This document shows positions 26,103 to 34,475 of a stretch of 64,000 bases of DNA, one piece after another. Where the stretch lies: contig CAYTGN010000005.1 of the NCBI GenBank assembly GCA_964437415.1, positions 177,597-241,596 of the forward strand. The letters are read 5' to 3'. The stretch's first letter is position 1; every line of letters begins with the position of its first letter. The notes under the pieces are model-generated. The model did not search any database and was not told the origin of the DNA. It worked only from the letters and a program-made list of their open reading frames with translations. The position numbers and the translations under genes were made by a program. The stretch comes from CADEDV01 sp964437415 (lineage in GTDB: Bacteria; Bacteroidota; Bacteroidia; Chitinophagales; Chitinophagaceae).

Positions 26103-26830
26103 CAGAAACTACCAATGATATCAAACGAACAGTTTTCGAGGATCATTACCTGTCCCTGCGGCAAAAAGAAGGCCGTCTCTGCAGTGACCACGAAGTGATA
26201 CAATTGCCAGAACTTTCCCGGCAGCACCCGCATTATACAGAATGGCAATTAAGAAAAGAATCAGCTAAAAGATTGCTTCAGTACTTAGAGAAAAAAAAAC
26301 CATTACTCAAAATACTGGAAGCAGGTTGTGGCAATGGCTGGCTTTGTCATTTTCTTTCATCACTACCGGGCTCATCTGTTACAGGCACAGATATAAATTT
26401 TGCAGAACTGCAGCAGGCGTCGAGGGTATTCAGTCATATCCCTAATGTGCAGTTCGTGTATGGAGGATTGACAGCGGCAGAAGTAAAAGATTGCTTATAT
26501 GACCATGTAATTTTTGCTTCTTCCATTCAATATTTTTCTTCGCTGGCAGATATTCTTCAATACAGTCTTTCCCTGCTCAAACCCGGTGGAGAGATTCAAA
26601 TCTTAGATACAAGATTCTATGCTGAGGAAGAAAAAACCGGGGCCAAAAAAAGAACAGACAGTTATTACCGGCAAATGGGCTATTCGGAAATGAGCACCCA
26701 TTATTTTCATCATGGCTGGAAAGAACTGGCTTCCTTTCAGCCTGTAGTCCGATACAAACCGGGAGTGTTCAAAAGGTTTTTATTCAATCAAAGAAATCCC
26801 TTTCCCTGGATCTCTATCCGAAAATCATGA
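26099..26830 (+). CDS. Class I SAM-dependent methyltransferase
   Basis: The 243-residue product carries motif I ILEAGCGNGWLCHFLSS (about residues 72-88), GTDINFAELQQA (motif II) and HVIFASSIQYFSSLADILQYSLSLLKPGGEIQILD (motifs IV-VI). This is the usual order of ubiquinone/glycan/small-molecule methyltransferases. The C-terminal 60 residues are rich in aromatic residues and may form the substrate lid. It overlaps both neighbours by 4 bases (ATGA), so it is translationally coupled with the HemK-like gene and the radical SAM gene downstream. The substrate cannot be read. Confidence 0.85.
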   Translation: MTETTNDIKRTVFEDHYLSLRQKEGRLCSDHEVIQLPELSRQHPHYTEWQLRKESAKRLLQYLEKKKPLLKILEAGCGNGWLCHFLSSLPGSSVTGTDINFAELQQASRVFSHIPNVQFVYGGLTAAEVKDCLYDHVIFASSIQYFSSLADILQYSLSLLKPGGEIQILDTRFYAEEEKTGAKKRTDSYYRQMGYSEMSTHYFHHGWKELASFQPVVRYKPGVFKRFLFNQRNPFPWISIRKS

Positions 26831-27879
26831 CACTCAGCCGCACACTATATCAGCATTTTCAGCGATACCGCACATTGCAGACGGACAAAATTCTGTCATT
26901 GCCCATCGTCATCTTGATGCCGCACAGCGCCTGCAATTGCCGCTGTGTGATGTGTGATATCTGGAAAGACAATAAAAACCTGAAACAACTGAATGAAGAT
27001 GATGTCAACAGTCTCCTTGTTTCATTGAAAAAATTAGGAACACAACAGGTGTTGATGTCGGGAGGAGAGGCATTGCTGAATCCAAAATTCTTCTGTCTTT
27101 GCGAATTGCTGAAAGCAGAGGGTATCAGGATCACACTTCTTTCCACCGGGCTAACTTTAGAAAAAAATGCTGAACAGGTGTTGCAATATGTCAGCGATGT
27201 GATCGTCTCGCTTGATGGCGACCCGGCCACGCATGACCTCATCCGTAATATTCCGGGTGCGTTTCAAAAAATGGCTGCTGCCGTTTCACTGCTGAAAAAA
27301 CTGAAGTCATCATTTCGTATCACGGCAAGAACTGTCATTCACCGCATCAATTTCCGGAAATGGCCAGCTATTATTGAAACGGCAAAGAATATGGGAGTTG
27401 ACCAAATCAGTTTCCTGCCTGCAGATGTAAGCAGTCATGCCTTCAACCGGGAAGTGCTTTGGACGGAACAAAAGCAAAATGAAATACTGCCGGGCGAAAA
27501 TGAATTAGCCGAATTAAATAAAATACTCGGGTATATCCTGGGGAAATATTCTGCTGAATTTGAAAATGGCTTTATTGCAGAAAGCCGGGCAAAACTCAGC
27601 AACATTTATGCATACTATGCCGCATGTTATGGTCTGACTCCATTTCCTTTCAAAAAATGTAATGCTCCCTGGGTTTCGGCTGTGGTGGAAGCTGACGGAA
27701 CGGTGAGACCCTGTTTCTTTCATGAAGCCATTGGCAATATCCATGAAAATTCACTGGAGAAAATACTCAACAGCGAAAAAGGAATGCGTTTTCGCAAAGA
27801 ACTTGATATGAAAAATAACAGCACCTGCGTGAAATGTGTTTGCTACCTGCAACTTTCGCCTGCTGCAAAACTGAACTGA
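26827..27879 (+). CDS. Radical SAM protein with SPASM-like C-terminal cysteines
   Basis: The 350-residue product has the radical SAM motif at Cys36, Cys40 and Cys43 in a run CNCRCVMCDIW, plus SGGEALLNP and TLLSTGLTLEK typical of the core. The C-terminal 60 residues contain KKCNAPW, VRPCFFHEAIGNI and CVKCVCYL. That spacing of cysteines resembles the SPASM/twitch auxiliary cluster, as in anSME, PqqE and MoaA-like enzymes. SPASM proteins often modify peptides, but I find no precursor-peptide-like frame nearby. It may instead act on a sugar or lipid. The start ATG overlaps the previous stop by 4 bases. Confidence 0.85.
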   Translation: MTLSRTLYQHFQRYRTLQTDKILSLPIVILMPHSACNCRCVMCDIWKDNKNLKQLNEDDVNSLLVSLKKLGTQQVLMSGGEALLNPKFFCLCELLKAEGIRITLLSTGLTLEKNAEQVLQYVSDVIVSLDGDPATHDLIRNIPGAFQKMAAAVSLLKKLKSSFRITARTVIHRINFRKWPAIIETAKNMGVDQISFLPADVSSHAFNREVLWTEQKQNEILPGENELAELNKILGYILGKYSAEFENGFIAESRAKLSNIYAYYAACYGLTPFPFKKCNAPWVSAVVEADGTVRPCFFHEAIGNIHENSLEKILNSEKGMRFRKELDMKNNSTCVKCVCYLQLSPAAKLN

Positions 27880-27885
27880 TCCTGT

Positions 27886-29352
27886 ATGAATAATATTCTT
27901 TTTTCCCATTCCTATTTCATGCGGTTTGACCCGAAACAATGGGGCAACGGGCAGCCCTACCCGCCACTCGGGACACTTTATGCCGCCTCGCTGTTGCGAA
28001 CACACGGTTATAATGTCTCTCTTTTTGACAGTATGCTTGCCCCAGGGCCTGAAGAACTAATCCCCTACCTCCAAAATGAGAACCCTGACTTTTTTGTTTT
28101 GTACGATGACGGATTCAATTACCTCACCAAGATGTGCCTTACCAATATGCGGAACGCCGCTTTCAAAATGATAAGGCTGGCAAAACAAAAGGGGTGCATC
28201 GTAATCGTTTGCAGTTCCGATGCTGCCGATCATTATGAAAAATATCTTGCCGAAGGTGCAGATTTTGTCATTATCGGGGAAGGAGAGCAAACATTGCTTC
28301 AATTGGTGGATGTTCTTGGAAACAGGAACACAGAACTCATAAATATTCCCGGCATCGCATATTTGCAGCAGGATGCTTTGATCAAAACAGTGCGCCGCCC
28401 GGTGATGAAAGAATTAGATGAACTACCCTTTCCGGCCTGGGATCTTGTGACCATTGAAGCTTACCGCAAAGTATGGCTTAAGCAACATGGATATTTTTCA
28501 TTGAATATGGCCACCACCCGTGGCTGTCCGTTTAAATGTAACTGGTGTGCAAAACCAATTTATGGCAATCGTTACAACTCCCGTTCGCCACAGAATGTAG
28601 TGGAAGAATTGAAAATGCTTCATGTAACATTTTCTTTTGATCACATCTGGTTTTGTGATGATATATTTGGTCTTAAGCCCGGTTGGGTACATGAGTTTGC
28701 CAATCTTGTGCAAAAGGAGAACCTGCATTTCCGGTTCAAGATACAGGCAAGAGCTGACCTGATGCTGCAGGAGGATTATATAGAAGACCTTGCAAGAGCA
28801 GGTTGCACCACCATCTGGATGGGAGCAGAGAGCGGTTCTCAAAAGGTATTAGACGCAATGGACAAAGGCATCCACGTCCCGCAGATCTATGAAGCCACAA
28901 GATTGCTGAAGAAACACGGTATCCGGCCTTGTTTCTTTATCCAGTTCGGCTATCCCGACGAAACAAAAGAAGATATCCGGAAAACAATCGGCATGATCAA
29001 CGAACTGTTGCCGGATGAGATCGGCATATCTGTTTCCTATCCTTTACCCGGCACGGCTTTCTATGAACGGGTAAAAAGCCAATTAAAGGAAAAAAGCAAC
29101 TGGACAGATTCAGATGAGCTGGCGCTGATGTTCCGCAACACCTATGCTCCTGCTTTTTACAAACAACTGCATCGTTATGTACATAAAAGTTACAGGCAAC
29201 ACCTCGCACTGGAATCAATCAAAAGAATAATGAAACGTCCGGCAAGGATTCACCTGCATCATTTGAAAAAAGCATTGTCTTTCTTTTACTATTTGCCAGC
29301 TGCCTGGCTGGCAAAGCAAAAACTGCAACAGTTGGAAAACCCGCAGCTATGA
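27886..29352 (+). CDS. Radical SAM protein with N-terminal B12-binding-type domain (second)
   Basis: The 488-residue product has a B12-binding-type first domain (PPLGTLYAASLLRTHGYNVSLFDSM, VIIGEGEQTLLQLVDVLG) and a radical SAM core with Cys214, Cys218 and Cys221 (TTRGCPFKCNWCAKPIYG). It continues with WFCDDIFGLKPGWVHEF and IWMGAESGSQKVLDAMDKGI. The layout is that of the large BchE/HpnP/HpnJ-like class. It differs clearly from the one at 23941, so the two probably catalyse different steps. A stretch of about 100 hydrophobic and basic residues at the C-terminus may associate with the membrane. Six bases separate it from the preceding gene; it overlaps the next by 4. Confidence 0.88.
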   Translation: MNNILFSHSYFMRFDPKQWGNGQPYPPLGTLYAASLLRTHGYNVSLFDSMLAPGPEELIPYLQNENPDFFVLYDDGFNYLTKMCLTNMRNAAFKMIRLAKQKGCIVIVCSSDAADHYEKYLAEGADFVIIGEGEQTLLQLVDVLGNRNTELINIPGIAYLQQDALIKTVRRPVMKELDELPFPAWDLVTIEAYRKVWLKQHGYFSLNMATTRGCPFKCNWCAKPIYGNRYNSRSPQNVVEELKMLHVTFSFDHIWFCDDIFGLKPGWVHEFANLVQKENLHFRFKIQARADLMLQEDYIEDLARAGCTTIWMGAESGSQKVLDAMDKGIHVPQIYEATRLLKKHGIRPCFFIQFGYPDETKEDIRKTIGMINELLPDEIGISVSYPLPGTAFYERVKSQLKEKSNWTDSDELALMFRNTYAPAFYKQLHRYVHKSYRQHLALESIKRIMKRPARIHLHHLKKALSFFYYLPAAWLAKQKLQQLENPQL

Positions 29353-30173
29353 AAAAGATCACCCCGGCAACAGAAGAACAGGCAGCGGCCGGTGCATTTG
29401 GCAGGCAGGCGCCGGAATTTGATAAACTGTACCGGTCCGATACCATCATCCGGTATAAACGGAATAGAGTGAGGGAGCACATGGAAAATTTTCTGCAACC
29501 GGGCTCTCAAATCCTCGAACTGAATGCAGGCACAGGTGAGGATGCTGTTTATTTTGCGGGCAAAGGGCACCGTGTTCATGCCACAGATATTGCAGAAGCG
29601 ATGCTGAAAGTGCTTGATCAGAAAGTGAAAGAACAGCAATTGGAAAAATTAGTAAGTCATGAGCAATGTTCCTTTACCAATTTAGATAACCTTTGGTTAC
29701 AAGGACCATACGATCATATCTTTTCAAATTTTGCGGGACTCAACTGCACCGGACGGCTGGGCAAAGTTCTGGGCTCGTTTGAGTGGTTGCTCAAACCGGG
29801 TGGATATGCAACATTAGTATTACTTCCACGGTTTTGCCTATGGGAAACCCTTTTGCTGTTCCGGGGAAAATTCAAAACAGCTTTCAGGCGTTTTACAGGC
29901 CGCAAAGGAGCGAAAGCAAAGATCGGGGGTGAGGTTTTCAGGTGCTGGTATTACAATCCTTCTTTTGTACGCCGGCATTTAAGAAATTCTTTTGAAGTAA
30001 GGTCATTGGAAGGTCTGTGCACCATTGTTCCTCCTTCCTATATTGAAAATTTTGCAGAAAAACATCCCCGGTTGTATCACTTCCTGGAGAAAAAAGAAAA
30101 CAGGTGGAAAAACAAATGGCCCTGGAAAGTGGCAGGCGATTATTACATTATCACTTTACAGAAAAAAATATAA
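29349..30173 (+). CDS. Class I SAM-dependent methyltransferase
   Basis: The 274-residue product has motif I ILELNAGTGEDAVYFAGKGHRV (about residues 49-70), ATDIAEAMLKVL, a motif IV region HIFSNFAGLNCTGRLGKVL and a loop LLKPGGYATLVLLPRFCLWE. The C-terminal half contains a basic segment FRGKFKTAFRRFTGRKGAKAK that could bind a charged glycan or phospholipid. The start overlaps the radical SAM stop by 4 bases (ATGA). It is the last gene of the six-gene coupled unit and converges with the nucleotidyltransferase-domain gene with 18 bases between stops. Confidence 0.85.
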   Translation: MKKITPATEEQAAAGAFGRQAPEFDKLYRSDTIIRYKRNRVREHMENFLQPGSQILELNAGTGEDAVYFAGKGHRVHATDIAEAMLKVLDQKVKEQQLEKLVSHEQCSFTNLDNLWLQGPYDHIFSNFAGLNCTGRLGKVLGSFEWLLKPGGYATLVLLPRFCLWETLLLFRGKFKTAFRRFTGRKGAKAKIGGEVFRCWYYNPSFVRRHLRNSFEVRSLEGLCTIVPPSYIENFAEKHPRLYHFLEKKENRWKNKWPWKVAGDYYIITLQKKI

Positions 30174-30191
30174 ACTGGTATGTGTCCGTTG

Positions 30192-31136
30192 CTATTCATT
30201 ATTAATCCCAAGCTCTTCTAATTTCTTAGCATATTTATCCAATATCTTTTCACGCAGCGAACCGGCATTCGAATAACAATAATGCCTGTCTGTTACCAGC
30301 AACACGCTGGCTTTTGAATGCCTTTTTTCCAGTTTTCGCTGCCAGCGGCGACTGGTAATGTGTTGCAGGCGAACATCCATCCAGTTGCCAAACCGGTTAT
30401 TCAGCATCCATTCCATCAGCCTTTTCAGTATCAGTCCGGACGGGTCTTTTTGCTGCTGCTGCCTCCAACTATAATTGGGAAACCACTCATCAGCCCATTT
30501 GTTGATCAGGAAAAACTCCTGCATAGATGTAAAACCGCAAACAGGCAACAGGGTCTTCAATTCAATGGCTGTATAGACATTTCTATCATTTAGTTGGAGG
30601 GCTTTTTCATCCACATAATAATTCATACAATAATAATGCTGCCGGCCTGTCAAATAAGTAAGTTTCTTGAACAGGTGCATACATGTTCTTGCTATCCATA
30701 ATCGTTCCCTGCCGGTAATGATGAAAAAATCTATATCCGATCTTTCATCAGCAAAATCCTTGGAAAGAGAACCGGATATTCCTATAGCCTTCACAAAAGG
30801 AAACCGATAGAGGAAACGTCCGATCCGGTGAGCTTTCTTCAATAATTTCCCGGCTCGTTCATTTCCTTTGCGGCGGCGAAGAAAAAGCAGCGGGTTATTT
30901 TGCAGGGAATAAAGGCCATATTGGGAATAAATTGTTTCCTGATCCGTCATCCTTTGCAACAGCTTTTTCACTGATTGCGTTGAGGAATTACCATTCATAA
31001 ACCGGGTGATCTCCTCTTCAGTCAGCGGATAATGAAAGACATCGAAATAGGCCAGTGTTCGCAAAATACTTTCCCTTTCGCCTGCAAGATTTTGCAAAGC
31101 GACACTGTTTTCTCTATGCAAAAAGGATGTGTTCAT
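30192..31136 (-). CDS. Nucleotidyltransferase-domain protein, 314 aa
   Basis: The N-terminal part (about residues 18-75, ILRTLAYFDVFHYPLTEEEITRFMNG) resembles a winged-helix segment. The middle (about 105-140) contains ISGSLSKDFADERSDIDFFIITG, a pol-beta-type nucleotidyltransferase signature (GS followed by DxD). The rest, rich in aromatic and basic residues, shows no motif I recognise. Such proteins occur beside polysaccharide clusters with unknown roles, perhaps transferring a nucleotide to a small molecule. A toxin-antitoxin MNT/HEPN role was considered and not supported, since no partner gene is present. It is divergent from the sugar transferase gene (66 bases between starts). Confidence 0.7.
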   Translation of the reverse strand: MNTSFLHRENSVALQNLAGERESILRTLAYFDVFHYPLTEEEITRFMNGNSSTQSVKKLLQRMTDQETIYSQYGLYSLQNNPLLFLRRRKGNERAGKLLKKAHRIGRFLYRFPFVKAIGISGSLSKDFADERSDIDFFIITGRERLWIARTCMHLFKKLTYLTGRQHYYCMNYYVDEKALQLNDRNVYTAIELKTLLPVCGFTSMQEFFLINKWADEWFPNYSWRQQQQKDPSGLILKRLMEWMLNNRFGNWMDVRLQHITSRRWQRKLEKRHSKASVLLVTDRHYCYSNAGSLREKILDKYAKKLEELGINNE

Positions 31137-31202
31137 TCTTTGTTATAATAAGCAACCTTTTATTACAGCCCCCCGATTTCATTTTTACGTATTACACATA
31201 AA

Positions 31203-31925
31203 TTGGAAACAGCCACTCAATATTTCCCTGCTCAAACAATACCGTCTGGCACATGGCCGGCCTTGCAACAAAACGATATTGTACACAGTTTCGTTGCCAG
31301 CCGGAAGAAGTATTTGCTGGCAAAGCGGGTCTTTGATATTACATTCTCATTGCTGGTGATCCTGTTGCTGCTTAGCTGGCTCACAACGCTGCTTGCGCTG
31401 CTGATAAAACTCGACTCAAGTGGGCCGGTATTTTTTCGTCAAAAAAGAATTGGCAAAAATGGAGTAACATTTTTTTGCATCAAGTTCCGTACAATGCTGG
31501 AAAACGAGGAAGCAGACCAAAGACCGTCAGATGAAAACGATGAACGTATCACCCGGCTGGGTAAATGGCTGCGTAAAACCAATATGGATGAATTACCACA
31601 GTTTATCAATGTGCTGGCCGGAGACATGAGTGTGGTGGGGCCAAGGCCGCATATGATAGCTGATTGCATCCGTTTCTCCTTCGTCATATCTTCCTACTCA
31701 TTCCGCAGCCTGCTCCGTCCCGGCATTACGGGATGGGCGCAGGTGAACGGACAACATGGCCCGTCAAATGATTATGAAAGCATCATGCTCCGCTATTACT
31801 GGGATGCCATGTATGTCCGGAAAGCAGGTTTCCTGCTTGACATGAAGATCATCCTGAAAACAATGCTGAAAGCGGGTAATTGTTCCGTGGAAAGACAGCA
31901 AAAACAAAAAAGTGATTCGCAATGA
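31203..31925 (+). CDS. Initiating sugar-phosphate transferase (bacterial sugar transferase, WcaJ/PglC type)
   Basis: This phosphoglycosyltransferase moves a sugar phosphate from a nucleotide sugar to undecaprenyl phosphate, the first committed step of repeat-unit assembly. The 240-residue product has one hydrophobic stretch (about residues 43-70) and the conserved core FFRQKRIGKNGVTFFCIKFRTM, RLGKWLRKTNMDELPQF (the catalytic Asp-Glu pair at about 129-130), INVLAGDMSVVGPRPH and RPGITGWAQVNG. It is the short monotopic form without the four-helix N-terminal part of WcaJ. The only reasonable start is TTG at 31203. The gene ends in a hairpin terminator at 31908. Confidence 0.88.
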   Translation: METATQYFPAQTIPSGTWPALQQNDIVHSFVASRKKYLLAKRVFDITFSLLVILLLLSWLTTLLALLIKLDSSGPVFFRQKRIGKNGVTFFCIKFRTMLENEEADQRPSDENDERITRLGKWLRKTNMDELPQFINVLAGDMSVVGPRPHMIADCIRFSFVISSYSFRSLLRPGITGWAQVNGQHGPSNDYESIMLRYYWDAMYVRKAGFLLDMKIILKTMLKAGNCSVERQQKQKSDSQ

Positions 31926-31934
31926 ATCACTTTT
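31908..31934. terminator. Hairpin terminator overlapping the stop of the sugar transferase, readable from both sides
   Basis: AAAAGTGATTC (31908-31918) and GAATCACTTTT (31924-31934) form an 11-bp perfect stem around GCAAT. The right arm ends in T and the left begins in A, so it could terminate both the plus-strand gene and the minus-strand tRNA transcript that approaches from the other side. The stop codon TGA lies at the start of the right arm. Confidence 0.72.
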
Positions 31935-31943
31935 AACTTTAAG

Positions 31944-32017
31944 TCGGGAAGACAGGATTCGAACCTGCGACCCCCTGGTCCCAAACCAGGTGCGCTACCG
32001 GCCTGCGCTACTTCCCG
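31944..32017 (-). tRNA. tRNA-Pro, anticodon UGG
   Basis: The reverse complement folds as a cloverleaf. The acceptor stem CGGGAAG pairs with CTTCCCG, and the discriminator is A. The D arm is GCGCAGGCCGGTAGCGC, the anticodon stem is CCTGG/CCAGG with loop TTTGGGA (anticodon TGG), and the T arm carries GGTTCGAATCC. The 74 bases have no encoded CCA. The sequence strongly resembles known bacterial tRNA-Pro(UGG). It separates the polysaccharide locus from the pectin locus. The 131 bases from 32018 to 32148 hold no gene. Confidence 0.97.
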
Positions 32018-32148
32018 TCATTTTTGCACAAGTAACTGACAACTAACGAATGGCAATCCCAAAATCAAACGTCTCTTACAGCACTTTCCGCCAAATGAGC
32101 GGCGAAGCTACTTAATAATAGCTTACCAAAAAAGTACTTTTAAACTAT

Positions 32149-33729
32149 TTACAGGTCAGTGATGGGTTTATATTTAGGCACCAATGATTTCATGACCACC
32201 CATGCTATAAGATAGGCAGTCGCACAGATGGCAAACATAATAGTATAAGAGGTATTCATTTCAGCTGCAACCAGTGGTTTTTGCAATTGAAGCAACTTGT
32301 CAAACATTCCCGGATCTATTGATTGTAATTGTTCGGTAATTTCTTTTGGTAAACTCCGCAGTTCATTTTTATCGAGGCTGATATGCTCACCTTTTTTAGT
32401 CAGCAACGTAAGAGATTGAATGTTGCTCAAATAGTCTCCCAACCCGGCTGCTTTGGCCTCTATCCATGATTTTGCAATCCCTGCATATTTATAGGAATCA
32501 AAAAGCCAGCCGCCCAGTTTTGACATAACGACACCACCGATTCCACCTGCCATCCCTCCTATCCCAACCACAGAGGCAACAGCTTTTTTAGGAAACATAT
32601 CAGATACTGTTGTAAAAATATTGGCACTCCATGCCTGGTGGGCAGATGCACCAATGCCGATAAGGATTACCGGTACCCAGTAACTAATATAACCGAGTGG
32701 TTGTGCCAGCAATACTACAAGGGGGATAAAGGCGATCAACAACATTGCTTTCATTCTTCCGTCATATACTTTGTGTCCCTTTTTAATAAAATATACCGGG
32801 AACCAGCCGCCGGTTATGCTTCCCACCATTGCAATTGTGTATAACACAGCCAATGGCAACATAACGGCACCGTCCACAATACCATACTGAACTTTCAGGA
32901 ATGCCGGCAACCAGAACAGGAAAAACCACCAAACACCATCGGTCATGAACTTTCCGAAAGTAAATGCCCATGTTTGTTTATAATCCAAAAGCCTGAACCA
33001 TGCTACTTTTTTTGTATCTGCGTTTGAATCGGCAGTTTCTTCTTCACCCGACCTGATATAAGCAAGTTCAGATGCTTTTAACCGCTTTTGCTTTTCCGGT
33101 TTTTCATAATACACTAACCAAAATGCCAGCCACACAAAACCGATCAATCCCATAATAATAAATGCCCAGTCCCAACCCCAATTGATTTGTATCCAGGGAA
33201 CAGTGAGGGGTGCAAGGATGGCCCCCACATTGGCGCCGGAATTGAAAACGCCTGTTGCAAGTGATCTTTCTTTCTTGGGGAAATATTCAGCCGTTGCTTT
33301 TATAGCTGCCGGAAAGTTACCTGCCTCTCCAAATGCAAGGATGGCCCTTGAAAACATAAACCCCAGAACAGATATGGAAAACCCTGCAATACCAAACCAG
33401 CCCAAAACAGCAGACATCGCCTCGCCTATAGGAATAGCTGCTGCATGAACAATGGCCGCCAGCGACCAGATGATGATAGCCCAAGCATAGCCGCTTTTTG
33501 TTCCCAATTTATCAATGATCCTTCCGGCAAACAACATAGACAATGCATAACCAAACTGAAAAACGGCAGTGATATTTGCATAGTCAGTGTTGGTCCAGTT
33601 AAACATTTCCGGGCTTGACAAATAGGGCTGCAACAAACTCAGCACCTGCCGGTCAAGGTAATTGACCGTTGTAGCAAAAAACAAAAGAGCACAAATCGTC
33701 CACCTGTATTTTCCTATGGCTTGCTGCAT
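32149..33729 (-). CDS. exuT: MFS hexuronate transporter (ExuT-like)
   Basis: The 526-residue product has about twelve membrane helices. The first contains VNYLDRQVLSLLQPYL, the anion:cation symporter-family signature (NYLDR) shared with ExuT and UxaT-type carriers. In a family mainly of 430-450 residues, the extra length comes from an insert before the last helix (about residues 410-500, ALTKKGEH..RSLPKEITEQLQ). It imports galacturonate or glucuronate into the cytoplasm, where the next genes in transcriptional order upstream act. The gene is last in the pectin operon, 86 bases after the aldolase; the gap holds no clear promoter. Confidence 0.85.
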   Translation of the reverse strand: MQQAIGKYRWTICALLFFATTVNYLDRQVLSLLQPYLSSPEMFNWTNTDYANITAVFQFGYALSMLFAGRIIDKLGTKSGYAWAIIIWSLAAIVHAAAIPIGEAMSAVLGWFGIAGFSISVLGFMFSRAILAFGEAGNFPAAIKATAEYFPKKERSLATGVFNSGANVGAILAPLTVPWIQINWGWDWAFIIMGLIGFVWLAFWLVYYEKPEKQKRLKASELAYIRSGEEETADSNADTKKVAWFRLLDYKQTWAFTFGKFMTDGVWWFFLFWLPAFLKVQYGIVDGAVMLPLAVLYTIAMVGSITGGWFPVYFIKKGHKVYDGRMKAMLLIAFIPLVVLLAQPLGYISYWVPVILIGIGASAHQAWSANIFTTVSDMFPKKAVASVVGIGGMAGGIGGVVMSKLGGWLFDSYKYAGIAKSWIEAKAAGLGDYLSNIQSLTLLTKKGEHISLDKNELRSLPKEITEQLQSIDPGMFDKLLQLQKPLVAAEMNTSYTIMFAICATAYLIAWVVMKSLVPKYKPITDL

Positions 33730-33815
33730 GATTTTATTTTTGCCCCCAACCTCTTAAGGGAGTAATAGTACACTGCATTGGGGAAATGTATACAAAATTG
33801 TGACTTTATAAATTT

Positions 33816-34475
33816 CTATCGTACTGCCTTCACAATAGCTATTGCCTCCGTTGCAAGATTTGCTATCTCCTGATAATTTTTATTGTTCAATGCATTCTTA
33901 GTGATCAACTTACTTCCCAACCCTACTGCACACACACCTGCTTTGAACCATTCAGCAATATTTTCTTTGCTCACTTCCACACCACCTGTTGGCATCATAT
34001 CAAGGTCAGGGAATAATTCTTTAATCCCGGAAACAAAGCCCGGACTGAGAACATTACCGGGAAATAATTTTACCAATTTACAGCCTGCATTTTCCACAAC
34101 ATGCATCTCTGTGGGTGTCATGCAGCCGGGAATCCATAATACCTTATGCATGTAAGCAACATCACATACATCAGCGTCAAACACCGGGCTGATGAGAAAA
34201 TCAGCGCCAGCCCCGATGAACTTGCTTGCCTGGTCGGCCGTGCGGATAGTGCCCACCGCCAGCAACAGGTCTTTCATGGATTCATTTCTCGCCGCTACCA
34301 ATACTTTGAAATTATTCATCGCCTCTTCACCGCGGTTGGTAAATTCAATGACACGGATACCGGCAGCATAAAGAGTTCGGGTCACTTCAAGACATACATC
34401 CTTATCAGCATGATAGAACAAAGGAAGTATCCCTTGCTGTTTGATCTGCGCTATGATCGCTGCATTTCGTTCCAT
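33816..34475 (-). CDS. eda: 2-dehydro-3-deoxyphosphogluconate aldolase (KDPG aldolase)
   Basis: This class I aldolase splits KDPG into pyruvate and glyceraldehyde-3-phosphate. The 219-residue product has the catalytic Glu in RVIEFTNRG (E44), the PTE motif in CMTPTEMHVVENAG and the Schiff-base lysine K136 in KLVKLFPGN, all in canonical order. GGVEVSKENIAEWF contributes the phosphate loop. The ATG shares one base with the stop of kdgK upstream, so the two are translationally coupled. Specificity for KDPG and not another keto-acid is inferred from the kinase and the uxa genes beside it. Confidence 0.92.
   Translation of the reverse strand: MERNAAIIAQIKQQGILPLFYHADKDVCLEVTRTLYAAGIRVIEFTNRGEEAMNNFKVLVAARNESMKDLLLAVGTIRTADQASKFIGAGADFLISPVFDADVCDVAYMHKVLWIPGCMTPTEMHVVENAGCKLVKLFPGNVLSPGFVSGIKELFPDLDMMPTGGVEVSKENIAEWFKAGVCAVGLGSKLITKNALNNKNYQEIANLATEAIAIVKAVR

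Noticed and set aside
22940..30173. RiPP precursor peptide for the SPASM radical SAM protein
   Set aside because: Gaps within the cassette are at most 41 bases and no short frame with a leader or core pattern was seen.
30192..31136. MNT/HEPN-type toxin-antitoxin system
   Set aside because: The nucleotidyltransferase-domain protein is long and has no adjacent small partner gene.
31944..32017. tRNA-Pro as a possible integration site of a mobile island
   Set aside because: No integrase, no direct repeat of the tRNA end and no phage-like gene is seen on either side; it only marks the boundary between two loci.
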